A DNA stretch of 64,000 nt from contig NZ_CP016177.1 of the NCBI RefSeq assembly GCF_001677275.1, forward strand, positions 2,604,001 through 2,668,000. Direction: 5' to 3'. The notes under the pieces were generated by a model. The model saw nothing but the letters and a program-made list of their open reading frames with translations, did not search any database and was not told the origin of the DNA. The stretch's first letter is position 1; every line of letters begins with the position of its first letter. This stretch comes from Vibrio breoganii. Its GTDB lineage: Bacteria; Pseudomonadota; Gammaproteobacteria; Enterobacterales; Vibrionaceae. Made by a program: the position numbers and the translations under genes. Shown piece by piece: positions 29,489 to 39,588 of this stretch.

Positions 29489-31309
29489 ATGCCTGAAAAA
29501 TTTAATACACAACACCCTCCCTTTGACCGCCTCACACCTCGAGAGGTCGAGCAGTTAAAGTCGTCTTTAGATATTGCCTACTTTCGAGCTGGAGATGTTC
29601 TTCTCGATGCTGGGCAATCGACAACACACTTGTTCGTGTTGATAAAAGGTTCGGTGGAAGAGAAGTATCAACAAGAAGTCTTTGCTCATTACGGTCACGA
29701 CGACTTATTTGATGTGCGATCATTGTTTGAAGGAAAGGTTCGTCATCAGTACGTCGCGCTAGAAGACGTGTTGTGTTATCTGTTGCCAAGTGAGGTATTC
29801 CTCTCTTTATTCAATAGTAATCAATCATTTGCCGAGTACTTCGATAGCAGCTTGTCCAAGCGCCAACAACTCATCAAGGACGCCAAGAAGCAGCAAAATC
29901 TCGCTGAATTCATTCTTACCAAGGTCGACGACTCTATCTATCACCCTCCGCTAGTGCTGACTCCAGAGACCTCAATTAAAGAAGCTACCGCTCTTTTGAA
30001 TAATGATGATATTGACGCGGCCTTGGTGAAACTTTCTGAGACTGATCCCCGCTTGCAAGAACACCCTTACCAATCACCGTATGCCATTGTTACTCGCACC
30101 AACCTTTTACATTCTTTAGTGCTGGAAGAAAAAAGCATGCAAACGCCAGTGTCCGACATATCAACATTTCCGGTATTTGAAGTGCATGAGGGCGACTTTG
30201 TATTTAATGCCATGCTCACCATGACCAGAAACAAGATGAAACGAGTGATGGTGGTCAATGAGAAACAAGCGGTGGGCATGCTAGACCTGACCCAGATCCT
30301 AAGTGCTTTCTCCTCTCATTCTCACGTCCTCAGTTTGAGCATTGCTCGCGCCAAAAATATCGATGAACTGGCACAAGCCTCTCAAAGGCAACATGATTTT
30401 GTTAAAAGCCTGCTGATTAATGGCATCCGTACTCGATTTATCATGGAGCTTATTTCTGTACTCAACGAGCAAATCATTGAGAAAGCCTTCCAATTAATCG
30501 TTCCCGAGAACGCACAGCAGCACTGTTGCCTGCTCGTTCTTGGCTCAGAAGGCCGTGGAGAGCAGGTTCTAAAAACAGACCAGGACAATGCCCTGATCCT
30601 TGAGGATGGGTTTGATTGGCCTGAATGTGGCCAGACAATGGATACGTTCACAGAGACCCTGCTAGAGCTTGGTTACCCTCTTTGCCCAGGTAAGGTGATG
30701 GTTAATAACCCTCTCTGGGTGTCTAGCCAAAGCGAGTGGAAAAAGAAAGTAGCGAAATGGATCGAGGTCAGTAACGCCGATTCAGTGATGCAACTGGCCA
30801 TCTTTTCGGACGCACTGCCGGTTGCGGGTAATAAACTCTTAGTCGAGCCTGTTCTGAATTCTCTGCACGACGCGCTCACTGGTCGCATGCTGACCCTTTC
30901 AGACTTTGTTAGACCTGCCCTGCAGTTCTCTGTGCCTCTGACTCTGTTTGGTAATGTCAAAGCGCGTAAGGAAGGACTGGATATCAAGCAAGGGGGGATA
31001 TTCTCCATTGTTCATGGCATTCGCGCGCTCGCACTGGAGCACGACCTTCGTCAGCGCAATACCTTTGAAAGAATCGAAGCCCTGCATGAATTAGGCTGCC
31101 TCGAAGATGACACAGCGGATAATCTCAGCGAGTCCTTAAAGCTATTCTTCAAGCTACGTCTCGCACAACAATTGGCTCATCAAGACTCATCCAATAACCT
31201 AGATCTCAATGCACTGGATAGAACCGAGCGTGACTTACTCAGACACAGTCTGCACGTGGTGAAGAAGTTTAAGCAGTTCCTTAGCTACCATTATCAGATC
31301 AGAGACTGA
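29489..31309 (+). CDS. cNMP-binding / CBS / DUF294 putative nucleotidyltransferase
   Basis: A 606-residue cytosolic protein. The N-terminal cyclic-nucleotide-binding-like fold (about 20-120) is followed by a CBS pair (about 155-285) and a DUF294 nucleotidyltransferase domain with motif GSEGRGEQVLKTDQD from about residue 352. A C-terminal helical DUF294_C domain (about 450-600) completes it. The motif carries the GS and DxD acidic residues of the polymerase-beta fold, so it may be catalytic. The family is recurrently found beside acs, but its target is unknown. The exonuclease gene starts two bases after its stop. Confidence 0.88.
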   Translation: MPEKFNTQHPPFDRLTPREVEQLKSSLDIAYFRAGDVLLDAGQSTTHLFVLIKGSVEEKYQQEVFAHYGHDDLFDVRSLFEGKVRHQYVALEDVLCYLLPSEVFLSLFNSNQSFAEYFDSSLSKRQQLIKDAKKQQNLAEFILTKVDDSIYHPPLVLTPETSIKEATALLNNDDIDAALVKLSETDPRLQEHPYQSPYAIVTRTNLLHSLVLEEKSMQTPVSDISTFPVFEVHEGDFVFNAMLTMTRNKMKRVMVVNEKQAVGMLDLTQILSAFSSHSHVLSLSIARAKNIDELAQASQRQHDFVKSLLINGIRTRFIMELISVLNEQIIEKAFQLIVPENAQQHCCLLVLGSEGRGEQVLKTDQDNALILEDGFDWPECGQTMDTFTETLLELGYPLCPGKVMVNNPLWVSSQSEWKKKVAKWIEVSNADSVMQLAIFSDALPVAGNKLLVEPVLNSLHDALTGRMLTLSDFVRPALQFSVPLTLFGNVKARKEGLDIKQGGIFSIVHGIRALALEHDLRQRNTFERIEALHELGCLEDDTADNLSESLKLFFKLRLAQQLAHQDSSNNLDLNALDRTERDLLRHSLHVVKKFKQFLSYHYQIRD

Positions 31310-31311
31310 CT

Positions 31312-31944
31312 ATGAACTGGCTGACGAGACACTACTGGCACTGGAAGCTAAAGGGCTCCCCTTTTCAATCGCTATTTTCAGAATCTGATAGCAGTGAGTA
31401 TGTGTCTATCGACTGCGAGACCACCAGCTTAGAGCCAACACGAGCAGAACTGGTGACTATTGCCGCCACCAAGATCATCAATAATCGCGTCATTACTAGT
31501 ACCCCCTTTCATGTCAAACTCAAGGCGCCTCAATCATTGGATGAGAATTCCATCAAGGTGCATCAAATCCGCCATCAAGACCTTGGTGACGGATTGGAAG
31601 AGAAAGAGGCCTTACTGCAGCTGCTCGACTTTATTGGTAGCCGCCCTATCGTGGGGTACCACATTCGCTACGATAAGCGAATTCTCGATATCGCATTCAA
31701 GAAGCATTTTGGGTTTCCTCTGCCGAATACCATCATAGAAGTCAGCCATATCTATCAGGAGAAGCTGGAAAAGCATCTACAAAATGCCTATTTCGACCTT
31801 AGCCTAGAGGCTATTTGTCGACATCTAGACCTGCCCATTCGAGACCAACACAACGCACTTCAAGATGCCATCACTGCAGCGCTGGTATTCGTTCGTCTCA
31901 CTAAAGGTGACCTGCCAAGTCTCAATATGCCACATATTAAGTAG
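31312..31944 (+). CDS. DEDDh 3'-5' exonuclease (DnaQ-like)
   Basis: A 210-residue RNase T/DnaQ-fold nuclease. Catalytic residues are in SIDCETTSLEP (Asp/Glu), VGYHIRYDKR (Asp) and DQHNALQDAITAA (His, Asp), giving DEDDh. No polymerase domain is attached. It is two bases downstream of the DUF294 gene and is certainly cotranscribed with it. DUF294 proteins are often paired with such exonucleases, suggesting a joint nucleotide or RNA-related function. It precedes acs by 192 bases. Confidence 0.88.
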   Translation: MNWLTRHYWHWKLKGSPFQSLFSESDSSEYVSIDCETTSLEPTRAELVTIAATKIINNRVITSTPFHVKLKAPQSLDENSIKVHQIRHQDLGDGLEEKEALLQLLDFIGSRPIVGYHIRYDKRILDIAFKKHFGFPLPNTIIEVSHIYQEKLEKHLQNAYFDLSLEAICRHLDLPIRDQHNALQDAITAALVFVRLTKGDLPSLNMPHIK

Positions 31945-32136
31945 CGATTGAGTTCTCAGTTATCGAAATAACCCTTTAATTTCACAGCGATAGTTACCTT
32001 CTCATCCTAAAGTCTAATTGTGGAAATTCCGCAGGTAATAGAGAGTTATAACAGTTACCTCGAAATGCCTAACAGACCGTCAGATATTGAGCGACTGTCA
32101 CAACTAATAGCGGCAGAGTTCACAAGGAGATCAGCA

Positions 32137-34086
32137 ATGAGTGAAGCCCACATTTATCCGGTTAAACAGAACATCAAATCCGTTACCCATGCAGACAACG
32201 ATACCTACCTAAGCATGTATCAACAGTCCGTTCAAAATCCAGAAGGATTCTGGGCAGAGCATGGCAAGATCGTCGACTGGATTAAACCCTTCACTAAGGT
32301 CAAGGAAACCTCTTTTGATACTGGCCATGTGGGTATCAAGTGGTTTGAAGACGGCACACTGAACGTGTCAGCGAACTGTATCGATCGCCATCTTGCCGAG
32401 CGCGGTGATGAAGTAGCAATCATTTGGGAGGGCGATGACCCTGCCGATGACAAAACCCTTACCTTCAACGAACTGCATAAAGAAGTCTGTCTATTCTCGA
32501 ATGCTCTAAAGGCCCAAGGGGTTAAAAAGGGTGATGTGGTGTGTCTATACATGCCAATGGTGCCTGAAGCAGCCGTTGCAATGCTAGCCTGTACGCGCAT
32601 AGGCGCCGTACACACTGTTGTGTTTGGTGGCTTCTCTCCAGAGGCGCTTGCTGGCCGTATTGACGACTCTGATGCCAAGCTTGTTGTTACTGCCGATGAA
32701 GGTGTTCGTGGTGGTCGCGCTGTCCCTCTGAAGAAGAATGTGGACGAAGCACTTCGTAACCCTAACGTCACCACCATTAGCAAGGTGATTGTATTCCAGC
32801 GCACGGGCGCTGATGTTGATTGGAACGCTGATGTGGATGTTTGGTGGCATGATGCCGTGGCCAATGTCGACGTCGACTGCCCACCTGAAGAAATGAACGC
32901 TGAAGACCCGCTATTTATCTTATACACCTCTGGTTCTACTGGTAAGCCAAAGGGCGTACTGCATACCACTGGAGGTTATCTAGTGTATGCCACTATGACC
33001 TTCAAGTACGTGTTTGATTACCAGCCAGATGACGTGTTCTGGTGTACGGCTGACGTAGGCTGGATCACTGGGCACTCTTACTTGATATACGGACCTTTAG
33101 CCAACGGTGCGAAAACCATACTGTTTGAGGGCGTGCCAAACTACCCAAATACTAGCCGTATGAGTGAGGTCGTCGACAAGCATCAAGTCACCATCCTCTA
33201 CACTGCTCCAACAGCCATTCGAGCATTAATGGCAAAAGGTGACGAAGCCATTCAAGGAACCAATCGTAATAGCCTTCGTATCATGGGCTCGGTGGGTGAG
33301 CCTATCAACCCTGAGGCATGGGAGTGGTATTACAACACCATAGGTGATGCAAAATCGCCAATCGTAGATACATGGTGGCAGACAGAAACGGGTGGAATAC
33401 TGATCACTCCATTGCCGGGCGCAACTGAACTAAAACCAGGCTCAGCAACTCGTCCATTCTTTGGTGTACAGCCCGCACTAGTGGACAACATGGGTAATCT
33501 CATTGAAGGTGAAGCCTCAGGAAACCTAGTTATCCTAGATTCTTGGCCGGGACAAATGCGCACTGTTTATGGTGATCATGACCGCTTTGAACAAACCTAC
33601 TTCTCAACCTTCCAAGGCATGTACTTTACCGGTGATGGCGCAAGACGAGATGAAGACGGCTATTACTGGATTACCGGCCGTGTGGACGATGTACTTAATG
33701 TTTCAGGTCACCGTATGGGGACTGCAGAGCTGGAATCAGCGCTGGTCGCACACGATAAGATTGCCGAAGCGGCGATTGTCGGCGTTCCTCATGACATCAA
33801 AGGTCAGGCCATTTACGCTTATATCACTCTAAATGCAGGAGAATACCCAAGCGCAGAGCTTCACAAAGAGGTGAAAGATTGGGTTCGCAAAGAAATTGGT
33901 CCTATCGCGGTACCTGATACTTTGCACTGGACTGACTCTCTTCCTAAGACTCGCTCAGGTAAAATTATGCGAAGAATACTCAGGAAGATCGCAACCGGTG
34001 ATACCAGTAATCTGGGTGATACCTCCACTTTGGCAGACCCAAGTGTGGTTGAAAAACTCATTTCAGAGAAAGGGGAACTCGTTTAG
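32137..34086 (+). CDS. acs: Acetyl-CoA synthetase
   Basis: Activates acetate to acetyl-CoA via acetyl-AMP, the high-affinity acetate-scavenging route. The 649-residue product has the P-loop-like motif [16 protein letters not shown], the WWQTETG segment, and the C-terminal [15 protein letters not shown] with the lysine that is reversibly acetylated. The start at 32137 has AAGGAGA upstream and gives MSEAHIYPV, as in relatives. The frame remains open for another 39 codons upstream to a GTG, which I do not adopt. It is probably the main target of the linked CrbRS-type system. Confidence 0.97.
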   Translation: MSEAHIYPVKQNIKSVTHADNDTYLSMYQQSVQNPEGFWAEHGKIVDWIKPFTKVKETSFDTGHVGIKWFEDGTLNVSANCIDRHLAERGDEVAIIWEGDDPADDKTLTFNELHKEVCLFSNALKAQGVKKGDVVCLYMPMVPEAAVAMLACTRIGAVHTVVFGGFSPEALAGRIDDSDAKLVVTADEGVRGGRAVPLKKNVDEALRNPNVTTISKVIVFQRTGADVDWNADVDVWWHDAVANVDVDCPPEEMNAEDPLFILYTSGSTGKPKGVLHTTGGYLVYATMTFKYVFDYQPDDVFWCTADVGWITGHSYLIYGPLANGAKTILFEGVPNYPNTSRMSEVVDKHQVTILYTAPTAIRALMAKGDEAIQGTNRNSLRIMGSVGEPINPEAWEWYYNTIGDAKSPIVDTWWQTETGGILITPLPGATELKPGSATRPFFGVQPALVDNMGNLIEGEASGNLVILDSWPGQMRTVYGDHDRFEQTYFSTFQGMYFTGDGARRDEDGYYWITGRVDDVLNVSGHRMGTAELESALVAHDKIAEAAIVGVPHDIKGQAIYAYITLNAGEYPSAELHKEVKDWVRKEIGPIAVPDTLHWTDSLPKTRSGKIMRRILRKIATGDTSNLGDTSTLADPSVVEKLISEKGELV

Positions 34087-34093
34087 AGCTGTT

Positions 34094-34123
34094 CCAGAAC
34101 TATCCTAGAACTGTCCCAGAACT
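34094..34123 (+). repeat. Three 11-base-period copies of CYAGAACT after acs
   Basis: CCAGAACT, CTAGAACT and CCAGAACT start at 34094, 34105 and 34116, one helical turn apart, directly after the acs stop. The role is unknown and it could be a local duplication. Confidence 0.6.
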
Positions 34124-34149
34124 GGTTTAACCACTTGCTTCAAAACCAT

Positions 34150-34177
34150 TAGCCGTCACATCGTGACGGCTTTTTTG
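34150..34177 (+). terminator. acs terminator
   Basis: AGCCGTCAC/GTGACGGCT stem, then a T run. Confidence 0.92.
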
Positions 34178-34462
34178 TTTAAACACGGTTACAAATTAAA
34201 CATAATGAAAATAGACAGTTAGCCTATATTAATTACGTGAAGATTTTTTAGTCGATTTAACAATGACCCAACATTAGGTCACGGCTAACCCTTCTCTCAT
34301 TACCGGTGATTAGACCAGTAAATTGCTGTTAATTTCGTTGAATTAGCTATAATCATGCGCTAATTTGCTTTTTTACAGAAATCTGACTGGAATTTTTTCA
34401 GGATTCGTAAAATAATTAAAGGCAACAGTGAATAACTCACAATTACGGAAGATAGCGACAAG
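34178..34462 (+). promoter_or_regulatory. aroQ-accBC promoter region
   Basis: AT-rich leader after the acs terminator. A consensus -10 TATAAT lies at 34348-34353, about 110 bases before aroQ. The -35 match is weak. No other structure is evident. Confidence 0.5.
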
Positions 34463-34912
34463 ATGGCGACAAAATCACGTGTTCTACTCCTGAATGGCCC
34501 AAATCTAAATCTACTCGGTAAACGAGAGCCTGAGGTTTACGGTCACGCTACATTAAATGACATAGTCAATAACCTGCATACGCAAGCAGAGCAATTGGAT
34601 GTAGAACTCACTCATGTTCAATCGAATCGAGAATATGAGTTAATTGAAGCTATTCACGCAGCCATGGGAGAGATTGATTTTATTATCATCAATCCAGCTG
34701 CCTTTACCCACACCAGTGTCGCTCTAAGAGACGCACTACTTGGGGTAAATATTCCGTTTATAGAGGTTCATTTATCTAACGTACATGCACGAGAGGCATT
34801 TCGTCACCACTCCTATCTTTCAGATAAAGCAGTTGGCGTGATATGTGGGCTAGGTGCACAAGGTTACAAATTCGCATTGTCTGCAGCGATAGAACAGCTT
34901 CAGGCAAAATAA
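34463..34912 (+). CDS. aroQ: Type II 3-dehydroquinate dehydratase
   Basis: Third step of the shikimate pathway, dehydrating 3-dehydroquinate. The 149-residue product has the flavodoxin-like fold signatures [18 protein letters not shown] (catalytic Arg and Tyr), [16 protein letters not shown] (Asn/His region) and [15 protein letters not shown]. Length is normal. It is followed by accB and accC on the same strand, a frequent arrangement in gammaproteobacteria. Confidence 0.97.
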   Translation: MATKSRVLLLNGPNLNLLGKREPEVYGHATLNDIVNNLHTQAEQLDVELTHVQSNREYELIEAIHAAMGEIDFIIINPAAFTHTSVALRDALLGVNIPFIEVHLSNVHAREAFRHHSYLSDKAVGVICGLGAQGYKFALSAAIEQLQAK

Positions 34913-34966
34913 ATCTGAGCCATCTCGACGAATGCGAGAGGCCACACACAAGACAAGAGAAGAATC

Positions 34967-35422
34967 ATGGATATTCGCAAAATAAAAAAACTAATCGAAC
35001 TTGTAGAAGAATCAGGAATTGCTGAGCTAGAAATTTCTGAAGGTGAAGAATCTGTACGCATCAGCCGCCACGGCAATGCACCTGTAGCTCCGATTCAATA
35101 TGCAGCAGCGCCTGCTCCAGTTGCAGCTCCGGCTCCAGCGGCAGCTCCAGCAGCAGTTGAAGCACCTGCGGCACCTGCAGAAGCACCTGGTCACAAGGTT
35201 CTTTCTCCAATGGTAGGTACTTTTTACCGTGCACCGGGTCCTGATACGAAACCATTCGTTGAAGTAGGCCAATCGGTAACTGCTGGTGACACTATCTGTA
35301 TCGTAGAAGCGATGAAGATGATGAACCAAATCGAAGCTGACAAGTCTGGTGTTGTAACAGCAATCCTAACAGAAGACGGTAGCCCAGTAGAGTTCGACCA
35401 ACCGCTTATCGTTATCGAATAA
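34967..35422 (+). CDS. accB: Biotin carboxyl carrier protein of acetyl-CoA carboxylase
   Basis: Carries the biotin that shuttles carboxyl groups from AccC to AccAD in fatty-acid synthesis. The 151-residue product has an N-terminal dimerisation segment (1-40), a flexible Ala/Pro-rich linker (about 46-78) and a C-terminal biotinyl domain with the modified lysine in VEAMKMMN (near residue 117). It is 14 bases from accC. Confidence 0.98.
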   Translation: MDIRKIKKLIELVEESGIAELEISEGEESVRISRHGNAPVAPIQYAAAPAPVAAPAPAAAPAAVEAPAAPAEAPGHKVLSPMVGTFYRAPGPDTKPFVEVGQSVTAGDTICIVEAMKMMNQIEADKSGVVTAILTEDGSPVEFDQPLIVIE

Positions 35423-35436
35423 TAGAGGTCGATATT

Positions 35437-36780
35437 ATGCTAGACAAATTAGTCATCGCGAACCGAGGCGAAATTGCGCTTCGTATCCTTCGCGCATGTA
35501 AAGAGCTAGGTATTAAAACCGTAGCCGTGCACTCAACCGCTGACCGTGACCTTAAACACGTACTACTAGCGGATGAGTCTATCTGTATCGGTCCTGCTCG
35601 TGGTATCGACAGCTACCTAAACATTCCACGCATCATCTCAGCGGCAGAAGTGTCTGGCGCTGTGGCGATTCACCCAGGTTATGGCTTCCTATCTGAAAAC
35701 GCTGACTTTGCAGAGCAAGTTGAGAAATCAGGTTTCATCTTTGTTGGCCCTAAAGCGGAAACGATTCGCATCATGGGTGACAAGGTTGCCGCTATCAACG
35801 CAATGAAAAAAGCAGGCGTACCTTGTGTTCCTGGTTCTGACGGTCCTCTAGACGACAACGAAACAGCTAACAAAGCTCACGCTAAGCGCATTGGTTACCC
35901 AGTAATCATCAAGGCGTCTGGCGGCGGCGGCGGTCGTGGTATGCGTGTGGTTCGCTCTGAGCAAGAGCTAATCGAAGCCATTGCTATGACTCGCGCAGAA
36001 GCAAAAGCAGCCTTTAACAACGATATGGTTTACATGGAGAAATTCCTAGAAAACCCTCGTCACGTTGAGGTTCAGATTATTGCTGATGGTCAGGGCGGTG
36101 CTATCCACCTTGGCGAGCGTGACTGTTCTATGCAGCGTCGTCACCAGAAGGTTGTTGAGGAAGCTCCGGCTCCAGGCATCACTGACGATATGCGTAAATA
36201 CATTGGTGAGCGCTGTACTCGTGCTTGTCTTGAAATCAACTACCGTGGTGCAGGTACTTTTGAGTTCCTATACGAAAATGGCGAGTTCTACTTCATTGAG
36301 ATGAACACCCGTATTCAGGTAGAGCACCCAGTAACTGAAATGGTTACCGGCGTTGACCTAATCAAAGAGCAGCTTCGTGTTGCTGCAGGTCAGCCTCTGT
36401 CTTTCACTCAGGATGATATCAAGCTACGTGGCCACTCTATTGAGTGTCGTATCAATGCTGAAGACCCAGTGCGCTTCCTACCTTGCCCAGGCAAGATCGA
36501 ACGCTTCCACGCTCCTGGCGGTATGGGTGTTCGTTGGGAATCTCACATCTACACGGGCTACACAGTACCACCTCATTACGATTCAATGATTGGTAAGCTG
36601 ATCACCTTTGGTGAGAACCGTGACGTTGCAATTGCACGCATGAAAAACGCATTGAGTGAAATGATTGTTGAGGGCATCAAAACAAACATCCCTCTTCAAC
36701 TCGAAATCATGAATGACGAGAACTTCCAACACGGTGGAGCAAACATCCACTACCTAGAGAAGAAGCTCGGCCTACAATAA
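35437..36780 (+). CDS. accC: Biotin carboxylase subunit of acetyl-CoA carboxylase
   Basis: ATP-dependent carboxylation of the AccB biotin. The 447-residue ATP-grasp protein has the lid motif [28 protein letters not shown] and the catalytic segment [14 protein letters not shown]. Length is normal. It ends the aroQ-accB-accC group and is followed by a strong terminator. Confidence 0.98.
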   Translation: MLDKLVIANRGEIALRILRACKELGIKTVAVHSTADRDLKHVLLADESICIGPARGIDSYLNIPRIISAAEVSGAVAIHPGYGFLSENADFAEQVEKSGFIFVGPKAETIRIMGDKVAAINAMKKAGVPCVPGSDGPLDDNETANKAHAKRIGYPVIIKASGGGGGRGMRVVRSEQELIEAIAMTRAEAKAAFNNDMVYMEKFLENPRHVEVQIIADGQGGAIHLGERDCSMQRRHQKVVEEAPAPGITDDMRKYIGERCTRACLEINYRGAGTFEFLYENGEFYFIEMNTRIQVEHPVTEMVTGVDLIKEQLRVAAGQPLSFTQDDIKLRGHSIECRINAEDPVRFLPCPGKIERFHAPGGMGVRWESHIYTGYTVPPHYDSMIGKLITFGENRDVAIARMKNALSEMIVEGIKTNIPLQLEIMNDENFQHGGANIHYLEKKLGLQ

Positions 36781-36797
36781 GTTTTAATACTTATTCA

Positions 36798-36835
36798 AAG
36801 GGTCAGAAACAGTCATGCTGGTTCTGACCCTTTTT
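36798..36835 (+). terminator. accBC terminator
   Basis: A 12-bp stem (AAAGGGTCAGAA/TTCTGACCCTTT) with a T tail. Confidence 0.92.
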
Positions 36836-36907
36836 GTTTGCGTAGATGAAGTTGGTTAAAATTACTGCTAAAATCCACGCCAATTATCAATACTCAGAGT
36901 GAACTCC

Positions 36908-37798
36908 ATGCCTTGGATTCAAATCAAGCTTAACGCCACTGACAAAAATGCCGAGCAAATCGGTGATATGTTAATGGAACAAACCGGTGCCCTATCCGTT
37001 ACCTTTCTTGACGCTAAAGATACCCCTGTATTTGAACCTCTACCGGGTGAAACTCGTCTTTGGGGCGAAACCGATATCCTAGCTCTGTACGACGCAGAAG
37101 CAGACACACAGTGGATTTTAGGGCAAATAGCGTCTAGTAACCTTCTAGAGCAAGGGTTCGCACATAAAGTTGAGCAGCTTGAAGATAAAGACTGGGAACG
37201 TGAGTGGATGGACAACTTCCACCCAATGAAGTTTGGCGAGCGTCTGTGGGTTTGCCCTAGCTGGCGTGAAATCCCAGAGCCTGACGCTGTCAATGTTATG
37301 CTCGACCCTGGTTTAGCTTTTGGCACAGGCACACACCCAACTACCTCTCTATGTTTAGAGTGGCTAGAGGGACTAGACCTTGAAGGCAAAACCGTAATCG
37401 ACTTTGGTTGTGGCTCAGGCATCCTTGCGATCGCAGCGATCAAACTCGGTGCAAAAAAGGTGGTCGGGATCGACATTGATCCACAAGCGATCATTGCCTC
37501 TAAAGACAATGCAGAGCGTAACGGCGTGAAAGACCAACTAGAGGTGTTCCTACCGCAAGATCAGCCAGAAAATCTTATTGCTGACGTTGTAGTTGCTAAC
37601 ATTCTAGCAGGTCCATTACGTGACCTTTCTGGTGTAATTAAGTCTCTAGTTAAAGACGAAGGCGAGCTAGCCATGTCTGGTGTACTAGATACTCAAGCTG
37701 AAGATGTTGCTAACTATTACCGCGATCAGTTCGATATTGCTCCTATTGCAGAGATGCAAGAGTGGTGTCGCATCTCCGGAAAAAAGCACACTAGTTGA
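36908..37798 (+). CDS. prmA: Ribosomal protein L11 methyltransferase
   Basis: Trimethylates ribosomal protein L11 using AdoMet. The 296-residue product has an N-terminal substrate-binding domain (1-60) and a class I methyltransferase domain with [15 protein letters not shown] and GIDIDPQA. The ATG at 36908 gives MPWIQIKLN as in relatives and is preferred to the GTG nine bases upstream. It precedes dusB-fis, as in enterobacteria. Confidence 0.97.
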   Translation: MPWIQIKLNATDKNAEQIGDMLMEQTGALSVTFLDAKDTPVFEPLPGETRLWGETDILALYDAEADTQWILGQIASSNLLEQGFAHKVEQLEDKDWEREWMDNFHPMKFGERLWVCPSWREIPEPDAVNVMLDPGLAFGTGTHPTTSLCLEWLEGLDLEGKTVIDFGCGSGILAIAAIKLGAKKVVGIDIDPQAIIASKDNAERNGVKDQLEVFLPQDQPENLIADVVVANILAGPLRDLSGVIKSLVKDEGELAMSGVLDTQAEDVANYYRDQFDIAPIAEMQEWCRISGKKHTS

Positions 37799-37852
37799 GA
37801 CACATCATATTTTGAGCAAAAAACACTCAAATTATAGAATATTTTTTAAAAT

Positions 37853-37867
37853 GCTCAAATATTAGGC
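37853..37867 (+). promoter_or_regulatory. Probable Fis site upstream of dusB-fis
   Basis: GCTCAAATATTAGGC fits the 15-bp Fis pattern (G...C ends with an A/T core and pyrimidine-purine steps). It abuts the -35 region of the dusB promoter, consistent with autorepression. Confidence 0.55.
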
Positions 37868-37868
37868 T

Positions 37869-37904
37869 TTTCACAGGCCGAAAAAATGCGTAAAATGCGC
37901 GCCC
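37869..37904 (+). promoter_or_regulatory. dusB-fis promoter with GC-rich discriminator
   Basis: -35 TTTCAC at 37869-37874, 16-base spacer, -10 TAAAAT at 37891-37896, then GCGCGCCC. A GC-rich discriminator next to the -10 is a hallmark of stringently controlled promoters such as that of fis in Escherichia coli. Confidence 0.7.
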
Positions 37905-37929
37905 TTGCTGTTAATAATGTGACCATGAT

Positions 37930-38895
37930 TTGAAAATCGGAAATTACCAACTTAAGAACAATTTGATTGTAGCACCTATGGCTGGCGTTACAGACAGACC
38001 GTTCAGAGAGTTGTGTCTACGATATGGTGCTGGTATGGCTGTCAGTGAAATGATGCTAGCCAACCCTAAAACATGGAATACATCGAAATCACTGCAACGA
38101 AGAGTACATGAAGGCGAATCGGGCGTTCGCTCAGTACAGATTGCAGGATCGGATCCAAAGTTAATGGCAGAGGCAGCGCAATTTAATGTTAATAACGGTG
38201 CTCAAATCATCGATATTAATATGGGTTGCCCAGCTAAAAAAGTGAACAAAAAACTAGCAGGTTCAGCACTACTTAAGCATCCAGAGATTGTTCAGCAAAT
38301 TCTGAAGGCGGTAGTAGATGCAGTAGATGTCCCAGTGACACTAAAAACTCGAACCGGTTGGGATACAGAACATAAGAACTGTGTCGAAATCGCTAAAATG
38401 GCCGAAGACTGCGGCATACAAGCCCTCGCCTTACATGGTAGGACGCGTACTTGTATGTACAAGGGAGAGGCAGAATACGAAAGTATCAAAGCGGTTAAGC
38501 AAGCTATTTCGATACCTGTCATTGCCAATGGTGATATAGATAGTCCCGAGAAAGCGAAGCATGTACTGGAATTTACCGGTGCAGACGCCTTGATGATTGG
38601 TCGCCCCGCCCAGGGTCGTCCATGGATTTTTCAAGAAATCCAACATTATTTAGAAAACGGCACCACGATGCCCGAGCCTCCTATGCAGGAAGTGAAAGAC
38701 ATCATGCTTGGTCACGTTCATGAGCTTCACCTATTTTATGGTGAGTTCTTAGGTCCGCGCATTGCAAGAAAGCATGTGGGTTGGTACCTAAAAGAGCATG
38801 AACAAGCGCGTGAGTTTCGCCGTATCTTCAATGCTATCGAAGTTGCTGAAGAGCAATTAGATGCATTAGAAGAGTATTTCAATTCCTATCCTTGA
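37930..38895 (+). CDS. dusB: tRNA-dihydrouridine synthase B
   Basis: Flavoenzyme reducing uridine 17 of tRNA. The 321-residue TIM-barrel product has [29 protein letters not shown] and the catalytic-cysteine region. The start is a TTG: it gives [17 protein letters not shown] as in the family, and no in-frame ATG exists before the conserved segment. No clear ribosome site precedes it, so translation is probably weak. It is the first gene of the dusB-fis operon. Confidence 0.94.
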   Translation: MKIGNYQLKNNLIVAPMAGVTDRPFRELCLRYGAGMAVSEMMLANPKTWNTSKSLQRRVHEGESGVRSVQIAGSDPKLMAEAAQFNVNNGAQIIDINMGCPAKKVNKKLAGSALLKHPEIVQQILKAVVDAVDVPVTLKTRTGWDTEHKNCVEIAKMAEDCGIQALALHGRTRTCMYKGEAEYESIKAVKQAISIPVIANGDIDSPEKAKHVLEFTGADALMIGRPAQGRPWIFQEIQHYLENGTTMPEPPMQEVKDIMLGHVHELHLFYGEFLGPRIARKHVGWYLKEHEQAREFRRIFNAIEVAEEQLDALEEYFNSYP

Positions 38896-38940
38896 TAGGG
38901 ATATGGTTGCATCATAATTACGAGAAGAGCTAGACTGAAT

Positions 38941-39237
38941 ATGTTCGAACAAAACCTGACTTCTGAAGCACTAACGGTTACTACTGTAACTGCTCAAGAC
39001 CAAATCGCGCAAAAACCACTTCGCGACTCAGTAAAAGTTTCAGTAAAAAACTATCTTGCACAATTAAACGGTCAGGATGTAGACGACCTTTATGAACTAG
39101 TGCTAGCTGAGGTTGAACAACCACTACTAGACATGATCATGCAATACACTCGCGGCAACCAAACTCGCGCTGCATCTATGATGGGTATCAACCGTGGTAC
39201 ACTTCGTAAGAAACTTAAAAAATACGGCATGAACTAA
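38941..39237 (+). CDS. fis: DNA-binding protein Fis
   Basis: Nucleoid-associated protein that bends DNA, activates rRNA promoters and regulates many genes. The 98-residue product is the canonical length. It has the beta-hairpin arm (about 10-28) and the C-terminal helix-turn-helix [26 protein letters not shown]. It is cotranscribed with dusB, 45 bases downstream. Expression should rise with growth rate via the discriminator promoter. Confidence 0.99.
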   Translation: MFEQNLTSEALTVTTVTAQDQIAQKPLRDSVKVSVKNYLAQLNGQDVDDLYELVLAEVEQPLLDMIMQYTRGNQTRAASMMGINRGTLRKKLKKYGMN

Positions 39238-39264
39238 TATAAATTAGTTTAAGTATCTGAATTG

Positions 39265-39299
39265 AAAGGGCTTACCATTTATTGGTAAGCCCTTTTTTT
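39265..39299 (+). terminator. dusB-fis terminator
   Basis: AAAGGGCTTACCA pairs with TGGTAAGCCCTTT, followed by a T run. Confidence 0.94.
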
Positions 39300-39317
39300 A
39301 CATCTAACCTTTACGTA

Positions 39318-39383
39318 AATGATCATCAAGAGCACCACTTTTATAGTTATTGGGTTTAAATAGCCCTAAAGGGTATAGACCTG
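39318..39383 (+). repeat. Composite repeat unit 1
   Basis: AATGATC, 17 bases, TATAGTTATTGGGTTTA (39342-39358), 20 bases, ACCTG. Its three blocks have the same spacing as units 2 and 3. It could be a promoter with ATGATC as -35 and TATAGT as -10 (17-base spacer). Confidence 0.75.
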
Positions 39384-39467
39384 TTCTTTGGCAATATTCA
39401 CTTTGAAAGATAAACATCACTCTCTTTTCAAGGCTGTATAAATCTACGCGTCACTAGCACCTTAACT

Positions 39468-39539
39468 ATCATTAATGATCTACTAAACTTCCATATATAT
39501 AGTTATTGAGTTTAGTATTAACAAAAGCTAGTACACCTG
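39468..39539 (+). repeat. Composite repeat unit 2
   Basis: A perfect palindrome ATCATTAATGAT (39468-39479) overlaps the AATGATC block. The core TATAGTTATTGAGTTTA is at 39498-39514 and ACCTG at 39535-39539. A short hairpin with a T tail (ACCTCT-TGA-AGAGGT, 39550-39564) follows, so a small transcript could end there. Confidence 0.78.
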
Positions 39540-39549
39540 CTCAGAGATA

Positions 39550-39577
39550 ACCTCTTGAAGAGGTGTTGGTTTTTCTT
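39550..39577 (+). terminator. Possible terminator after repeat unit 2
   Basis: 6-bp stem ACCTCT/AGAGGT, followed by GTTGGTTTTTCTTT. Weak but in the right place for a short RNA from unit 2. Confidence 0.45.
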
Positions 39578-39588
39578 TAAACAAACCA

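Noticed and set aside
32232..32969. Long minus-strand open frame (245 codons) opposite acs
   Set aside because: It is fully antisense to the strongly conserved acs coding region, has no ribosome site, and its composition is that of a reverse-frame shadow.
36919..37509. Minus-strand open frame of 196 codons opposite prmA
   Set aside because: Shadow of prmA: Ser/Pro/Ile-rich, no start signals, no recognisable domain.
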